A stretch of 64,000 nt of DNA from Oribacterium sp. WCC10 (GCF_900113415.1 NZ_FOPH01000001.1:248001-312000), one strand, 5' to 3'; shown: positions 8,272 to 17,481, numbered from the stretch's first letter. The notes: generated by a model not told the origin, from the sequence alone. Made by a program: numbers and translations.

Positions 8272-9050
8272 ATACTGTCAGTTGACTGTGTTTCCGTACC
8301 GTTAGTCTTTCTGCGACGCCTTTTCGGCTTCTTTGGAGCAAACTCGTCGGGATGCTCCGCAACGTACTTTTCATACAGATCCGGGCGGCGTTCTCTGGTT
8401 CTTTCAAGGCTCATCTGATGACGCCATTCATCAACCTTTTTGTGGTCTCCTGAAAGAAGGATCTTTGGAACGTAATGTTCTTCGAAATTTTCAGGTCTTG
8501 TATACTGAGGATATTCCAACAGTCCGTCAGAGAAACTTTCGATTTCATGAGACTCGTCTTTATTGAGTACTCCATGAACCAGGCGGGAAATGGAATCTAT
8601 CATGCTGAGGGCAGGTAGTTCACCGCCTGTCAGTACATAATCTCCGATGGAAACATTTTCAACATCCAGAATCTCGAGTGCGCGTTCGTCTATGCCCTCG
8701 TAGTGACCGCAAAGGAACAGGATATCTTCTTCCTGTGCCAGTTCCTCAGCCATCTTCTGATCAAATGTTCTGCCTTGTGGAGACATGAAAAGGACTCTAG
8801 CCGGTCTGTGTCCGATCTTGTTGACTATGTGCTTGTAACAGTCTACTACCGGCTGCACCTGCATGAGCATACCGGCTCCACCGCCGTAGGGATAGTCATC
8901 CACATGATTGTGGGCGTCTTTTGTATAGTCTCGTATATTGAAAGCGGTAACTGACATAAGTCCGGACTTGATAGCTCTTCCGGAAATGCTTTCTTTTGTG
9001 ACATTTTCGATGAGCTCCGGAAAAAGTGTCATCACGTAATAATTCTTCAT
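8268..9050 (-). CDS. trmD: tRNA (guanine-37-N1)-methyltransferase
   Basis: Knotted SPOUT-class enzyme that methylates G37 of tRNAs with SAM and helps prevent frameshifting. The 260-residue product has the family start MKNYYVMTLFPELI, the DYPYGGGAGMLMQ loop near residues 52-64, and the knot motifs ILFLCGHYEGIDER and SIGDYVLTGGELP. The C-terminus continues with a basic tail (KKPKRRRRK) and ends at a TGA contributed by the neighbouring repeat element. It overlaps rimM by 4 bases, so the two are probably translated together. Confidence 0.96.
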   Translation of the reverse strand: MKNYYVMTLFPELIENVTKESISGRAIKSGLMSVTAFNIRDYTKDAHNHVDDYPYGGGAGMLMQVQPVVDCYKHIVNKIGHRPARVLFMSPQGRTFDQKMAEELAQEEDILFLCGHYEGIDERALEILDVENVSIGDYVLTGGELPALSMIDSISRLVHGVLNKDESHEIESFSDGLLEYPQYTRPENFEEHYVPKILLSGDHKKVDEWRHQMSLERTRERRPDLYEKYVAEHPDEFAPKKPKRRRRKTNGTETQSTDSI

Positions 9051-9565
9051 AGATCTAAAAGTCCCGGTATAAGGTGTACCTTGATATATCCTTCTTCAGG
9101 AGCCTTCTCAAGTATAAACGGCTCACAATAAGGAATCATAAGGTCTTTTCCTTCTGTCTTTACAAGCATGACATCATGGGCACCTGTTTCGATGAACTCC
9201 TTAACGGTTCCGAGTTCTGTACCTTCATCAGTGATGACCTTGCAGCCAATGATGTCTCCGATGAAATATTCGCCTTCAGCGAGAGGGATGGCATCGGCTC
9301 TGTCTACATAAAGCTCTCCCTTACGGAACGGGATGACATCATCTATGTTGTCGAAGCCTGCGAACTTGACGATGGCAAGATTCTTGAAAAATCTTACATT
9401 CTGTACTTCAAGCTGGATCATATCCTTCATTGAACCTGAACGATCCAGCCAGACCTTCTTTAAATCATAGTATCTATCCGGATCATCAGTTGTCGGATAA
9501 ACCTTAACTTCGCCTTTAAGACCATGGGTGGTAACTACTGTACCGACTCTAAGTTTTTCCTGCAT
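9047..9565 (-). CDS. rimM: 16S rRNA processing protein RimM
   Basis: Assembly factor for the 30S head region that binds S19. The 172-residue product has the N-terminal RimM barrel (VGTVVTTHGLKGEVKV near residues 6-21) and a C-terminal PRC barrel-like part ending in MIPYCEPFILE...IPGLLDL. The ATG at 9565 has AAGGA ahead; the ATG 11 codons upstream lacks a site and overlaps a terminator-like hairpin region. It lies between khpA and trmD and overlaps trmD by 4 bases. Confidence 0.95.
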   Translation of the reverse strand: MQEKLRVGTVVTTHGLKGEVKVYPTTDDPDRYYDLKKVWLDRSGSMKDMIQLEVQNVRFFKNLAIVKFAGFDNIDDVIPFRKGELYVDRADAIPLAEGEYFIGDIIGCKVITDEGTELGTVKEFIETGAHDVMLVKTEGKDLMIPYCEPFILEKAPEEGYIKVHLIPGLLDL

Positions 9566-9589
9566 AATTTCCTTTATATTAACAACAAA

Positions 9590-9618
9590 ACTCAGCATAG
9601 TAAAAAACTATACTGAGT
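9590..9618 (-). terminator. Terminator or attenuator between khpA and rimM
   Basis: A 12-bp stem with one mismatch (ACTCAGTATAGT/ACTATGCTGAGT) and a short T loop is followed on the minus strand by TTTTGTTGTT. It lies 9 bases after khpA and 24 bases before rimM, so it probably reduces transcription from the ribosomal-protein part into rimM-trmD. Confidence 0.7.
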
Positions 9619-9627
9619 AATCAATGA

Positions 9628-9855
9628 TTATTTTATATCTACGGATACCTTGATATCTGCCTTACTAGCGGCAGCAGACATAACAGAACGGATTGCCTTT
9701 GCGATACGACCTGAACGTCCGATGACCTTACCCATATCCTGCTCATTCACAGAAAGGGTCAGGACGATCTCACCATCCCTGTTTTCCTCAACGACAGAAA
9801 CATCGTCAGGATTCTGAACAAGGGCTTTGGCAATTGTTTCGAGTAATTCCTTCAT
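9628..9855 (-). CDS. khpA: KH-domain RNA-binding protein KhpA (YlqC)
   Basis: Small single-KH-domain RNA chaperone; in Gram-positive relatives it partners with KhpB/Jag in growth and division control. The 75-residue protein is nearly all KH domain, with the GxxG RNA-binding loop in GKVIGRSGRIAKAIR near residues 42-56. It is located directly after rpsP, the conserved Firmicute order. Confidence 0.93.
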   Translation of the reverse strand: MKELLETIAKALVQNPDDVSVVEENRDGEIVLTLSVNEQDMGKVIGRSGRIAKAIRSVMSAAASKADIKVSVDIK

Positions 9856-9874
9856 TAGGTCTCCTCTCGGCGGA

Positions 9875-10114
9875 TTAGTTAATTCCGGCTCTCTTAAGAA
9901 GCTTTGCTACAGACTCAGTTGGCTGTGCACCGTTTGAAATCCACTGCTTAGCCTTCTCAGCATCAATCTTGATCTCTGATGGCTCAACACATGGGTTGTA
10001 TGTACCGATCTCCTCGATGAACTTACCGTTTCTTGGTGATCTTGAATCTGCAACGATTACTCTGTAGAAAGGTGCGTGAATCTGTCCCATTCTTCTTAAT
10101 CTGATCTTTAACAT
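9875..10114 (-). CDS. rpsP: 30S ribosomal protein S16
   Basis: Small-subunit protein needed for early 30S assembly. The 79-residue product starts [25 protein letters not shown] and includes the typical [10 protein letters not shown] motif. GGAG is placed 8 bases before the ATG. It is the first gene of the rpsP-khpA-rimM-trmD group; the 185-base gap before it holds an AACAGT-TGATT-ACTGTT hairpin but no clear promoter. Confidence 0.97.
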   Translation of the reverse strand: MLKIRLRRMGQIHAPFYRVIVADSRSPRNGKFIEEIGTYNPCVEPSEIKIDAEKAKQWISNGAQPTESVAKLLKRAGIN

Positions 10115-10299
10115 GGTTTTTTCTCCTATTTTTCAAAAAATAAATGTATATATGATCAACAGTTGATTACTGTTAAATCTATGGTTAATGCTTCTGTTCG
10201 GGCTGTATGGAATACAATACACCCCGGTGTTTGATTGATTCAGTTTAAATGTATCAATTACTTAATTTATATTGCGATTGTTCACTGACGGTGAGTGCA

Positions 10300-11697
10300 T
10301 CAGAAAGGAAATCTTCCCCCGCGACCAAAGCCGCCCAGATTTCCGAGATTACCGAGACCTCCGAAACCGCCTAAGCCCCCGCGACCGTGTTTGCTTCGCA
10401 TAGCACCGCCGAACTGCTTCATCATCTTGCGCATCTGCTCGAACTGTTTAACTATACGATTGACTTCTGCAATATCTACTCCTGCACCATTGGCGATACG
10501 ACGCTTTCTGGAAGGATTGATGAGATCGGGATTGGCTCTTTCCTTTGCTGTCATGGACTGGATGATGGCACGAACTTTACCGAGCTGCTTTTCGGTATCG
10601 TCCATATCGATATCCCCGAGTCCGGATAGACCTGGAAGCATCTTCAGGATACCGCCGAGGCCACCAAGCTTCGACATCTGATCCATCTGGTCCATGAAGT
10701 CGTTGTAGTCAAACTTACCTCTTGTAAGCTTGCCCATTGACTCACGGCTCTTCTCCTCGTCGATATTCTTGGCAGCTTTCTCGATAAGGGAAAGCACATC
10801 GCCCATGCCGAGGATTCTTCCGGCCATACGGTCCGGATAGAACTGCTCAAGGTCATCAAGTTTCTCGCCCATACCCAGGTACAAGATAGGCTTACCTGTC
10901 ATGGCCTTGATGGAAAGTGCGGCACCTCCTCGTGTATCACCGTCACACTTGGTGAGGATGACACCGTCTATGCCGACTTTGTCTGAAAATGTTTCGGCAA
11001 CATTAACGGCTTCCTGACCGGTCATAGCATCGACTGTCAGTACTGTCCACTGAACCGAAACAGCTTTCTTGATGTTTTCAAGCTCATCCATGAGCCTTTC
11101 GTCAATCTGTAAACGACCTGCGGTATCAAGGATAACTACGTTGTAGTGCTTTTCCTTTGCCTCGACGATAGCCCGTCTTGCTATCTCTACAGGATCTACC
11201 TTATCTCCCAGTGAGAAGAAAGGAACATTGACCTTCTCGGCATTGACTCTCAACTGGTCAATGGCGGCCGGTCTGTAAATGTCACAGGCTACAAGCACAG
11301 GTGTACGTCCGTTTGACTTGAACTTTCCCGCAAGCTTTGCAGCTGTTGTTGTTTTACCTGCACCCTGAAGACCTACCATCATGATAACGGAAATGTCACT
11401 CGCGGGCTTAAGCACGATTTCAGTAGTTTCAGAACCCATCATGGATGTGAGTTCATCATTGACGATCTTTACAACTGTCTGTGCCGGAGTAAGACTGTTG
11501 AGAATCTCTTCTCCGATTGCTTTCTCCTTGACCTTGGCAATAAAGTCCTTAACAAGTTTGAAGTTGACATCGGCTTCGAGGAGCGCCATACGTACTTCTC
11601 TGAGTGCCTGTGTTACATCATCTTCGGTAAGCTTTCCTTTATGACCGAGATTGGAAAATATATTGGTTAATCTGTCTGTCAGATTTTCAAACGCCAT
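10300..11697 (-). CDS. ffh: Signal recognition particle protein Ffh (SRP54)
   Basis: GTPase that binds signal sequences on nascent chains with SRP RNA and docks at FtsY. The 465-residue product has the N domain, a G domain with GLQGAGKT at 109-116, DTAGRLQ, and TKCDGDTRGG, then the Met-rich M domain with the SRKRRIANGAG RNA-binding motif. The last ~35 residues are a Gly-rich tail (GGLGGFGG repeats). Its start overlaps the ylxM stop by 11 bases. No SRP RNA gene was found in this window. Confidence 0.97.
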   Translation of the reverse strand: MAFENLTDRLTNIFSNLGHKGKLTEDDVTQALREVRMALLEADVNFKLVKDFIAKVKEKAIGEEILNSLTPAQTVVKIVNDELTSMMGSETTEIVLKPASDISVIMMVGLQGAGKTTTAAKLAGKFKSNGRTPVLVACDIYRPAAIDQLRVNAEKVNVPFFSLGDKVDPVEIARRAIVEAKEKHYNVVILDTAGRLQIDERLMDELENIKKAVSVQWTVLTVDAMTGQEAVNVAETFSDKVGIDGVILTKCDGDTRGGAALSIKAMTGKPILYLGMGEKLDDLEQFYPDRMAGRILGMGDVLSLIEKAAKNIDEEKSRESMGKLTRGKFDYNDFMDQMDQMSKLGGLGGILKMLPGLSGLGDIDMDDTEKQLGKVRAIIQSMTAKERANPDLINPSRKRRIANGAGVDIAEVNRIVKQFEQMRKMMKQFGGAMRSKHGRGGLGGFGGLGNLGNLGGFGRGGRFPF

Positions 11698-12001
11698 CTA
11701 TGATTTCTCCTGCCAGTTTCTGGATTTCTTTATCTTCTGTGTGCTCGAGTATCATTACAGCACGTTCACGTATATGCCTGAGTTTGGATTGAAGTCCGAG
11801 AGTGGTTTCTGTATCCTGAAGCTTTTTATCAGCTCTTCTGAAAAGCTCCTGAGCAGCCTGTCTTGATGTGCCGAGCTCCTCACCGATCTCTGTGAAGCTC
11901 ATATCATCAATTACGTGGTACTCATAAACCTTTCGCTGGTTTTCATTGAGCAATCCGCCGTAAAGCTCATACAGATTGCCGCGTACTACAAAATCATCCA
12001 T
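11687..12001 (-). CDS. ylxM: YlxM/p13 family SRP-associated HTH protein
   Basis: Small helix-turn-helix protein encoded just ahead of ffh in most Firmicutes; in streptococci it modulates SRP and FtsY GTPase activity. The 104-residue product contains the typical YGGLLNENQRKVYEYHVIDD segment and a sigma-like HTH (SFTEIGEELGTSRQAAQELFRRA). The ATG at 12001 is set by GGGAGA 6 bases upstream; upstream codons lie across the promoter. Confidence 0.92.
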   Translation of the reverse strand: MDDFVVRGNLYELYGGLLNENQRKVYEYHVIDDMSFTEIGEELGTSRQAAQELFRRADKKLQDTETTLGLQSKLRHIRERAVMILEHTEDKEIQKLAGEIIDGV

Positions 12002-12025
12002 AGAGTTCTCCCTCAAACCTTTGCT

Positions 12026-12053
12026 AGTATAACATAAAAAAAGCACCTGTCAA
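12026..12053 (-). promoter_or_regulatory. Promoter of ylxM-ffh
   Basis: On the minus strand TTGACA (12048-12053) and TATACT (12026-12031) are separated by 16 bases, close to the sigma-A consensus. The -35 box is part of one arm of the terminator hairpin behind it, so termination of the upstream transcript and initiation of ylxM-ffh share the same bases. Confidence 0.75.
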
Positions 12054-12079
12054 CAAAAAATATTGACAGGCGCTTTTTT
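12037..12079. terminator. Bidirectional terminator between ftsY and ylxM
   Basis: A 17-bp stem with one mismatch (AAAAAAGCACCTGTCAA/TTGACAGGCGCTTTTTT) has T runs on both strands. On the minus strand it would end the ftsY transcript just before the ylxM promoter. Confidence 0.8.
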
Positions 12080-12144
12080 GTTTTGAAAATAATTATGTTT
12101 ATTGAGATTAAAGATGGTGCACGGTTCTGGCCTGAGCGATGATA

Positions 12145-12367
12145 GGATTGAGCAGGTGGGGTGCGATTTTATAACGTAAAGCTACGGTGTGAAAAATCAA
12201 AACAGTCCCATTAGAAACACTTGGATTTTTCCTTGTTTCCCCCGGCAATTCTTAGTATTCATCAGGAATACTAAGAAACTGCCGGGGGCCTGGTGTTTCT
12301 TAGGGGGCTGTTTCAGATTTTTCCACCGAAGCGTCCCGTTATAAAATGCAATCCACCTGCTCAATCC
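12145..12367. repeat. 223-bp imperfect palindrome between ftsY and ylxM
   Basis: The two halves are near-complete inverted copies. The outer arms share GGATTGAGCAGGTGG and ATTTTATAACG, the middle parts share GAAAAATC, AAACAG and AGAAACAC, and the centre is CCCCCGGCA/TGCCGGGGG with TTCTTAGTATTC-ATCAG-GAATACTAAGAA. One arm has about 15 extra bases. As RNA it would be one long hairpin. No open frame of note lies in it; it looks like a mobile or structural intergenic element. Confidence 0.85.
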
Positions 12368-12470
12368 CAGTGGCGTTCAAGTTGAAACGCGGAGCTCTCT
12401 TTAGCCGTTCCATTGATCATCTGGTTAATGCAGGATTATTATTGGGGAAACTTGCCCAAAATCAGTAAAA

Positions 12471-13343
12471 TCAATCCTCGAATATGGAATCCACGTACTC
12501 TTTGGAATCAAAGCGTCGCAGATCAGAAGCCTTTTCACCTACACCGATATACTTTACAGGGAGTCCAAGCTCTGACTGCACGGCAAGTGCGATACCGCCC
12601 TTGGCTGTTCCGTCCATCTTTGTAAGGATGATGCCTGTTACTTCACAGGCATCTTTGAATATCTCGGCCTGTGACATGGCATTTTGTCCGGTGGTGGCAT
12701 CGAGAACTACAAGTGTCTCTCTGTAGCCTTCGGCAAATTCCTTATCAATGATTCTGTTGATCTTCCCGAGTTCCTGCATGAGATTCTTCTTATTATGAAG
12801 TCTTCCCGCTGTGTCAATGATGAGGAGATCCGCATTCTTTCTTTTGAATGACTGAAGGGCATCAAATACTACTGCGGCAGGATCGGAACCTTCCTTCTGT
12901 GCTATGACATCAACGTCGATACGGTTTCCCCATTCCTTGAGCTGCTCAATGGCACCGGCTCTGAATGTGTCGGCTGCCGCAAGAATAACTCTCTTATTCT
13001 GGTCCTTGAAGTTCTTTGCGAGCTTTCCGATGGAAGTAGTCTTTCCGACGCCATTTACACCGATGACGGAAATGATGCTTTTCTGTTTCTCAAAGTCATA
13101 GTAGGAATCATCCACACGCATCAGTTCGTAAAGGTAATCACGAAGAATCTTTTTGATTTCTCTGGTGGTGTTCACTCCCTGGCGGGAAGCTTCGGTTTTT
13201 ACAGCGTCAATAACCTTCAGGGTTGTAGTGACGCCTACATCGGACATGATCATCGCATCTTCCAGATCCTCGTAGAATGCGTCATCCGCAACTTCGTTGG
13301 ACTGAAAGATATTGTTTATAAGTTTTGAAAAGAAATTAGCCAT
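12471..13343 (-). CDS. ftsY: Signal recognition particle receptor FtsY
   Basis: Membrane-docked GTPase that receives SRP-ribosome complexes. The 290-residue product has a short N domain, a P-loop GVNGVGKT at 95-102, the ADTFRAGA motif, DTAGRLHNKK, TKMDGTAKGG and the C-terminal GVGEKASDLRRFD. The long acidic A domain of enteric FtsY is absent, as usual in Firmicutes. It begins 40 bases after smc and GGAGA precedes the ATG. Ffh and YlxM, its partners, are encoded downstream in a separate unit. Confidence 0.96.
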   Translation of the reverse strand: MANFFSKLINNIFQSNEVADDAFYEDLEDAMIMSDVGVTTTLKVIDAVKTEASRQGVNTTREIKKILRDYLYELMRVDDSYYDFEKQKSIISVIGVNGVGKTTSIGKLAKNFKDQNKRVILAAADTFRAGAIEQLKEWGNRIDVDVIAQKEGSDPAAVVFDALQSFKRKNADLLIIDTAGRLHNKKNLMQELGKINRIIDKEFAEGYRETLVVLDATTGQNAMSQAEIFKDACEVTGIILTKMDGTAKGGIALAVQSELGLPVKYIGVGEKASDLRRFDSKEYVDSIFED

Positions 13344-13383
13344 GAGCTGATATCTCCTTTGTGATAGATGAGTTTTTCCTTAA

Positions 13384-16300
13384 TCAGGCGTCCAGCTGAT
13401 CCTGTACCAGATCTACGGATACCAGAGTTGATACACCCTTCTCCTGCATGGTGATACCGAACAGACGGTCGGTATTCTCCATGGTACCTCTACGGTGTGT
13501 GATGACGATGAACTGTGTCTGTACAAGCGTGTGCAGATACTCTGCAAAACGTGATACGTTTGAGTCATCCAGCGCCGCCTCAATCTCGTCAAGTAGACAG
13601 AATGGTGAAGGTTTCAGACTTTGGATGGCAAACAGAAGAGCTATGGCGGTAAGGGCCTTCTCTCCACCGGAAAGCTGCATCATGTTCTGAAGCTTCTTTC
13701 CGGGCGGCTCTGCGATGATGGAGATGGATGCTGTAAGAACATCCGGATCATCCGTGTCAAGCTCGAGTCGTCCCTGTCCGCCACCGAAAAGTATCTTGAA
13801 GGTCTTGTTGAACTGTTCCTGTATGAGTTTGAAGTTTTCATTGAACTGTTTACGCATACCCTGATCAAGCTCTTCGATGATCTCGTTAAGAGATTTCTCT
13901 GATTCTGTAAGATCAAGGTACTGGTTATTCAGGAATTCATATCGCTCGGATACTTCCTTATACTGCTCAATGGCATCAAGGTTAACAGGACCGAGAGCCT
14001 TTAACTGCCCCTTCAACTGATTAACAAGTGTGCGGACCTCGTTGGTGTTCTTGTACTCATCGGAATAACGTTTCTTTGCTTCTTCGTAGGTGAGACCGTA
14101 CTCGTCAAACATGTAGTTGGTGAGCTTATCGATCTTTTCATCCAGCTTTTCCTTCTTGTTCTGGACACGCATGGATTCCTTTTCCATATCAAGGAGTCGA
14201 ACCGATATTTCGTCCTTTTTCTGGAAGAATGAGGCACGCTCTTCCTGAAGTTTCGCCTTGCTTTCTTCATTTTTTGCCATTTGTCCGTTGAGAGCTTCGG
14301 CTGCGGTGTCGGCATTCTGAATCAATGCTTCAAGTTCACGGATCTTCTCTTCCTTTCCCTGAAGAACACTGTCGGAATTCTGCTGTGAATCCTCCATCAT
14401 ACCCTTTTCGCCGGTAATATCTTCGAGCTCAGAGTTGAGTCTGTGAAGATTCTCTGTGACGAAATCTGTACGTGTCGAAAGTGAAGAATACTCGACATTG
14501 ATCTGTGAAGCAATGGCCATGGTCTGAGTATTCTGCTCGATGGTGAGCTTTTCTATCTCCTGACGATGAGACTCGACAGATGCCTTGGCAATGTCTCGTC
14601 TGCTTTCGGAATCCGAAAGTTTGCGACTGAGTTCATCGATGGTCTTCTTTGATGTCTCGATGTGTTCTTCTATCTCTTCAAGTTCACGCTTACGTCCCAT
14701 AAGGTTCGAATTGTTCTTGAAGGAACCACCGGAGATTGAACCTCCCGGATTAAGAAGATCACCCTCGAGAGTAACGATACGAAGGGACTGGCGGTACTTC
14801 CTCTGAATCTGAAGCGCGGTTTCAATCCTGTCAACTACCAGAACTCTTCCGAGAAGGTACTCGGAAAGCGTCTTATACTTCGAATCAAACTTGATGAGGT
14901 CACATCCAAGACCGATGGCCCCCTTCTCGGAACTTGCTCTTTCGCAGTTCTCGTCACGTTTTCCTTTAATGTTGGTCAAAGGAAGGAATGTGGCACGACC
15001 GTAACGGTGCTGCTTGAGGAACTGTACCATGTTTTTGGCGGTATTTTCGTCTTCGGTTACCACGTTCTGAATGGAACCGCCTAGAGCTGTCTCAATGGCA
15101 GTTTCATAATCCTTTGGAACTTCAATGAGATCTGCCACAACGCCGAGGATTCCATGCTCCTGATCACGACGATCCATGACCATCTTTATGGCATTACCAT
15201 AGCCCTCATAACGCTCAGCCAGATTGCGGAGAGTTTCCAGACGGTTGCGGAGACTGTCATGCTCACGGGTTTTGTGATTTATCTGATCGCGTAACTGCTG
15301 ATTCATCTCGCCAAGTTTCATAACGAGCTGTGAATCTGATGCAATCAGCTGTTTGACCTCTTCCAGTCTCAGGTTAAGTCTTTCCAGTTCTTTGCGCTGC
15401 TCTTCAATGTTTGAAAGGAATCCGTCACTCTTTATATTGGAAGCCTTTTCGGACTCCTTTACAGGACGGTCTTCAAGCTGGAAATCAGCCCCCATACAGG
15501 ATGATACCGTAAGCTCTGTTTCATCCATGGTTGAGCGGATCATCTCGAGATCAAGATCGATATTCTCCATCATCTCGTCGGTGCCGGCTTTATTATCCTT
15601 GATGAAACTGATCTGTTCTTTTATCCACTTCAGGAGACTGAGGTTATCCTCAATCTGAGAGATGCGGTCGAACATATCCTTCTGTAATGCATTGATACGC
15701 TGGGTATAGTGGAGGGCATTGTTCTTCTCTGTATTTATCTGTTCGTTTAAGACATCTATCTGTCCGCGGAGATTGGTCTTTAAAAGGTCTGATTTGTTGA
15801 TCTCATCCTTTGCCCGGCTGAGTTCTTCATCCAGAGCTCTGATTTTTGATTCAATCTCTGTGTACTTGCCGTTCAGCTCTTCGGATTCCTTCTTTACGGC
15901 ATCCAACTCGTCATTGACGGTGTTGGCGTTTTCATTGACAGAATCGAGACCCTTCAGGGTATCGTCCATGTCGCGGATAAAGAGGTTTGAATCTGCATTG
16001 ACAAGTTCATCACGGATAGAGAGGTACTGTCTTGCTTCGTCGGACTGTTTCTTGAGAGGCCCGACCTGACGTTCCAACTCATTCAGAATGTCAGTGACAC
16101 GGGTGAGGTTGGCCTGCTCATCGCTGAGCTTTTTCTCAGCCAAAGCCTTACGACGCTTGAACTTAACGATACCTACTGCTTCATCGAAAAGGTCTCGGCG
16201 TTCCTCCGGTTTACCGGAAAGAATCTTCTCTACCTGACCCTGTCCGATGATACTGTATCCATCTTTACCGATACCGGTATCGTAGAAGAGCTCGTTGACA

Positions 16301-16668
16301 TCCTTGAGACGACATTCGGTACCGTTAAGCATGTACTCGGACTCACCGGAACGGTACAGACGTCTCGAAACAGTCACTTCATCATAGTCGATATTCAGAA
16401 TTCTGTCGGAATTGTCGAGAGTTATAGCTACAAATGCGGAACTCTGGGGACGACGAAGCTGGGTACCTGCAAAGATGACATCCTGCATGGATGAACCACG
16501 AAGCTGCTTGACCTTCTGTTCACCAAGTACCCAACGTACTGCGTCGGAGATGTTTGATTTTCCGGAGCCGTTAGGTCCTACTATACCTGTGACTCCTTTA
16601 CTGAAATCGAGGACAGTCTTGTTTGCAAAGGACTTAAAGCCATGAATCTCAATAGATTTTAAATACAT
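13384..16668 (-). CDS. smc: Chromosome partition protein SMC
   Basis: ATP-driven condensin arm that organises and helps separate the chromosome together with ScpA and ScpB. The 1094 residues show the SMC order: Walker A GPNGSGKS at 32-39, long coiled coil, hinge around residues 490-650 with RIVTLEGDLLNPGGSISGG, second coiled coil, and C-terminal LSGGEK signature with Walker B CLLDEIEAALDDSN. At 1094 residues it is shorter than the Bacillus protein (about 1186), which suggests slightly shorter coiled coils. It overlaps rnc by 20 bases; the rnc-smc-ftsY order is conserved in Firmicutes. Confidence 0.97.
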   Translation of the reverse strand: MYLKSIEIHGFKSFANKTVLDFSKGVTGIVGPNGSGKSNISDAVRWVLGEQKVKQLRGSSMQDVIFAGTQLRRPQSSAFVAITLDNSDRILNIDYDEVTVSRRLYRSGESEYMLNGTECRLKDVNELFYDTGIGKDGYSIIGQGQVEKILSGKPEERRDLFDEAVGIVKFKRRKALAEKKLSDEQANLTRVTDILNELERQVGPLKKQSDEARQYLSIRDELVNADSNLFIRDMDDTLKGLDSVNENANTVNDELDAVKKESEELNGKYTEIESKIRALDEELSRAKDEINKSDLLKTNLRGQIDVLNEQINTEKNNALHYTQRINALQKDMFDRISQIEDNLSLLKWIKEQISFIKDNKAGTDEMMENIDLDLEMIRSTMDETELTVSSCMGADFQLEDRPVKESEKASNIKSDGFLSNIEEQRKELERLNLRLEEVKQLIASDSQLVMKLGEMNQQLRDQINHKTREHDSLRNRLETLRNLAERYEGYGNAIKMVMDRRDQEHGILGVVADLIEVPKDYETAIETALGGSIQNVVTEDENTAKNMVQFLKQHRYGRATFLPLTNIKGKRDENCERASSEKGAIGLGCDLIKFDSKYKTLSEYLLGRVLVVDRIETALQIQRKYRQSLRIVTLEGDLLNPGGSISGGSFKNNSNLMGRKRELEEIEEHIETSKKTIDELSRKLSDSESRRDIAKASVESHRQEIEKLTIEQNTQTMAIASQINVEYSSLSTRTDFVTENLHRLNSELEDITGEKGMMEDSQQNSDSVLQGKEEKIRELEALIQNADTAAEALNGQMAKNEESKAKLQEERASFFQKKDEISVRLLDMEKESMRVQNKKEKLDEKIDKLTNYMFDEYGLTYEEAKKRYSDEYKNTNEVRTLVNQLKGQLKALGPVNLDAIEQYKEVSERYEFLNNQYLDLTESEKSLNEIIEELDQGMRKQFNENFKLIQEQFNKTFKILFGGGQGRLELDTDDPDVLTASISIIAEPPGKKLQNMMQLSGGEKALTAIALLFAIQSLKPSPFCLLDEIEAALDDSNVSRFAEYLHTLVQTQFIVITHRRGTMENTDRLFGITMQEKGVSTLVSVDLVQDQLDA

Positions 16669-17356
16669 ATCCGGTTTCCGCCTTAATCTGCTTTAATGTC
16701 TGGTAGGCAGCGCCCTGCTCACCCTTCTTCTTGCTTGAGCCTTCACCGATACCATACTCCTTGTTGTCGAGGATGGCCTGTACACGATAGAATCTGTCGT
16801 GACATGGTCCGGACTCTTCTATGACCTTATATTCCAGTTCCATCTTGTTCTGTGAAACATATTCCTGAAGAACAGTCTTGGCATCTCTGTAAAGGCCTGT
16901 ATTTTCAATGTCAGACAGCACAAATTTTTTCACGAATTTCTCTGCCTGCTCAAAACCGCCATCCAGATACATTGCACCTATAACAGATTCAAATGCATCC
17001 GAAATGACTGAATCACGATTGTTGATACATTCTCTTGCTTCACCCTTGCCTAAAATGATGTAATCACCAAGATTTACCTTGCGGGCAGCTTCTGCAAGTG
17101 TTGGCTCACATACCAGCGCGGCACGAACCTTGGTCATGACACCCTCTTGTAATACAGGAGTGCGATTGAAAAGAAATACGCTTGATATCAACTCGAGAAC
17201 AGCATCTCCTAAAAATTCCAGTCTCTGATTTGATGCTTCCTTGGGTTCTCCGTTTTCGTTGCTGAATGATGGATGAGTAAGAGCATGTTTCAGCAGTCCT
17301 ACATCATTGAAATGATACCCCAGCGCGTCCTGGAGCATTTCTAAATTGGTGTTCAT
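16649..17356 (-). CDS. rnc: Ribonuclease III
   Basis: Double-strand RNA endonuclease for rRNA processing and hairpin RNA turnover. The 235-residue product has the catalytic signature RLEFLGDAVLE at 45-55, the second acidic box DAFESVIGAMYLDGG, and a C-terminal dsRNA-binding domain (DAKTVLQEYVSQ through GEGSSKKKGEQGAAYQTL). It is followed by smc with a 20-base overlap. The 302-base gap to acpP is filled with hairpins and repeat copy 1B. Confidence 0.97.
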   Translation of the reverse strand: MNTNLEMLQDALGYHFNDVGLLKHALTHPSFSNENGEPKEASNQRLEFLGDAVLELISSVFLFNRTPVLQEGVMTKVRAALVCEPTLAEAARKVNLGDYIILGKGEARECINNRDSVISDAFESVIGAMYLDGGFEQAEKFVKKFVLSDIENTGLYRDAKTVLQEYVSQNKMELEYKVIEESGPCHDRFYRVQAILDNKEYGIGEGSSKKKGEQGAAYQTLKQIKAETGYVFKIY

Positions 17357-17411
17357 TAATTCTCCTTTATGGTTTTGTGATAGGCCGTTATGTAACGACC
17401 GGAAAGTAAAT

Positions 17412-17476
17412 CAGTGAGTGACACGAAATGCCACTCACATAATTCTGAACGTATATAGTGATGCGTGTCAAAAGAA
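17412..17476. repeat. Short hairpin and MITE-end-like sequence upstream of rnc
   Basis: GTGAGTG...CACTCAC forms a small stem at about 17414-17438. It is followed at 17459-17474 by GATGCGTGTCAAAAG, which resembles the terminal repeat of the 57975 MITE with two bases missing. It may be an eroded end of that element; no second end was found. Confidence 0.3.
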
Positions 17477-17481
17477 TTCAA

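Noticed and set aside
8159-8407. Similar short frames across the repeat copies near 8159, 17458 and 42359, sharing peptide phrases
   Set aside because: The shared peptides come from the shared DNA repeat read in differing frames and strands; variation follows hairpin pairing, not codons.
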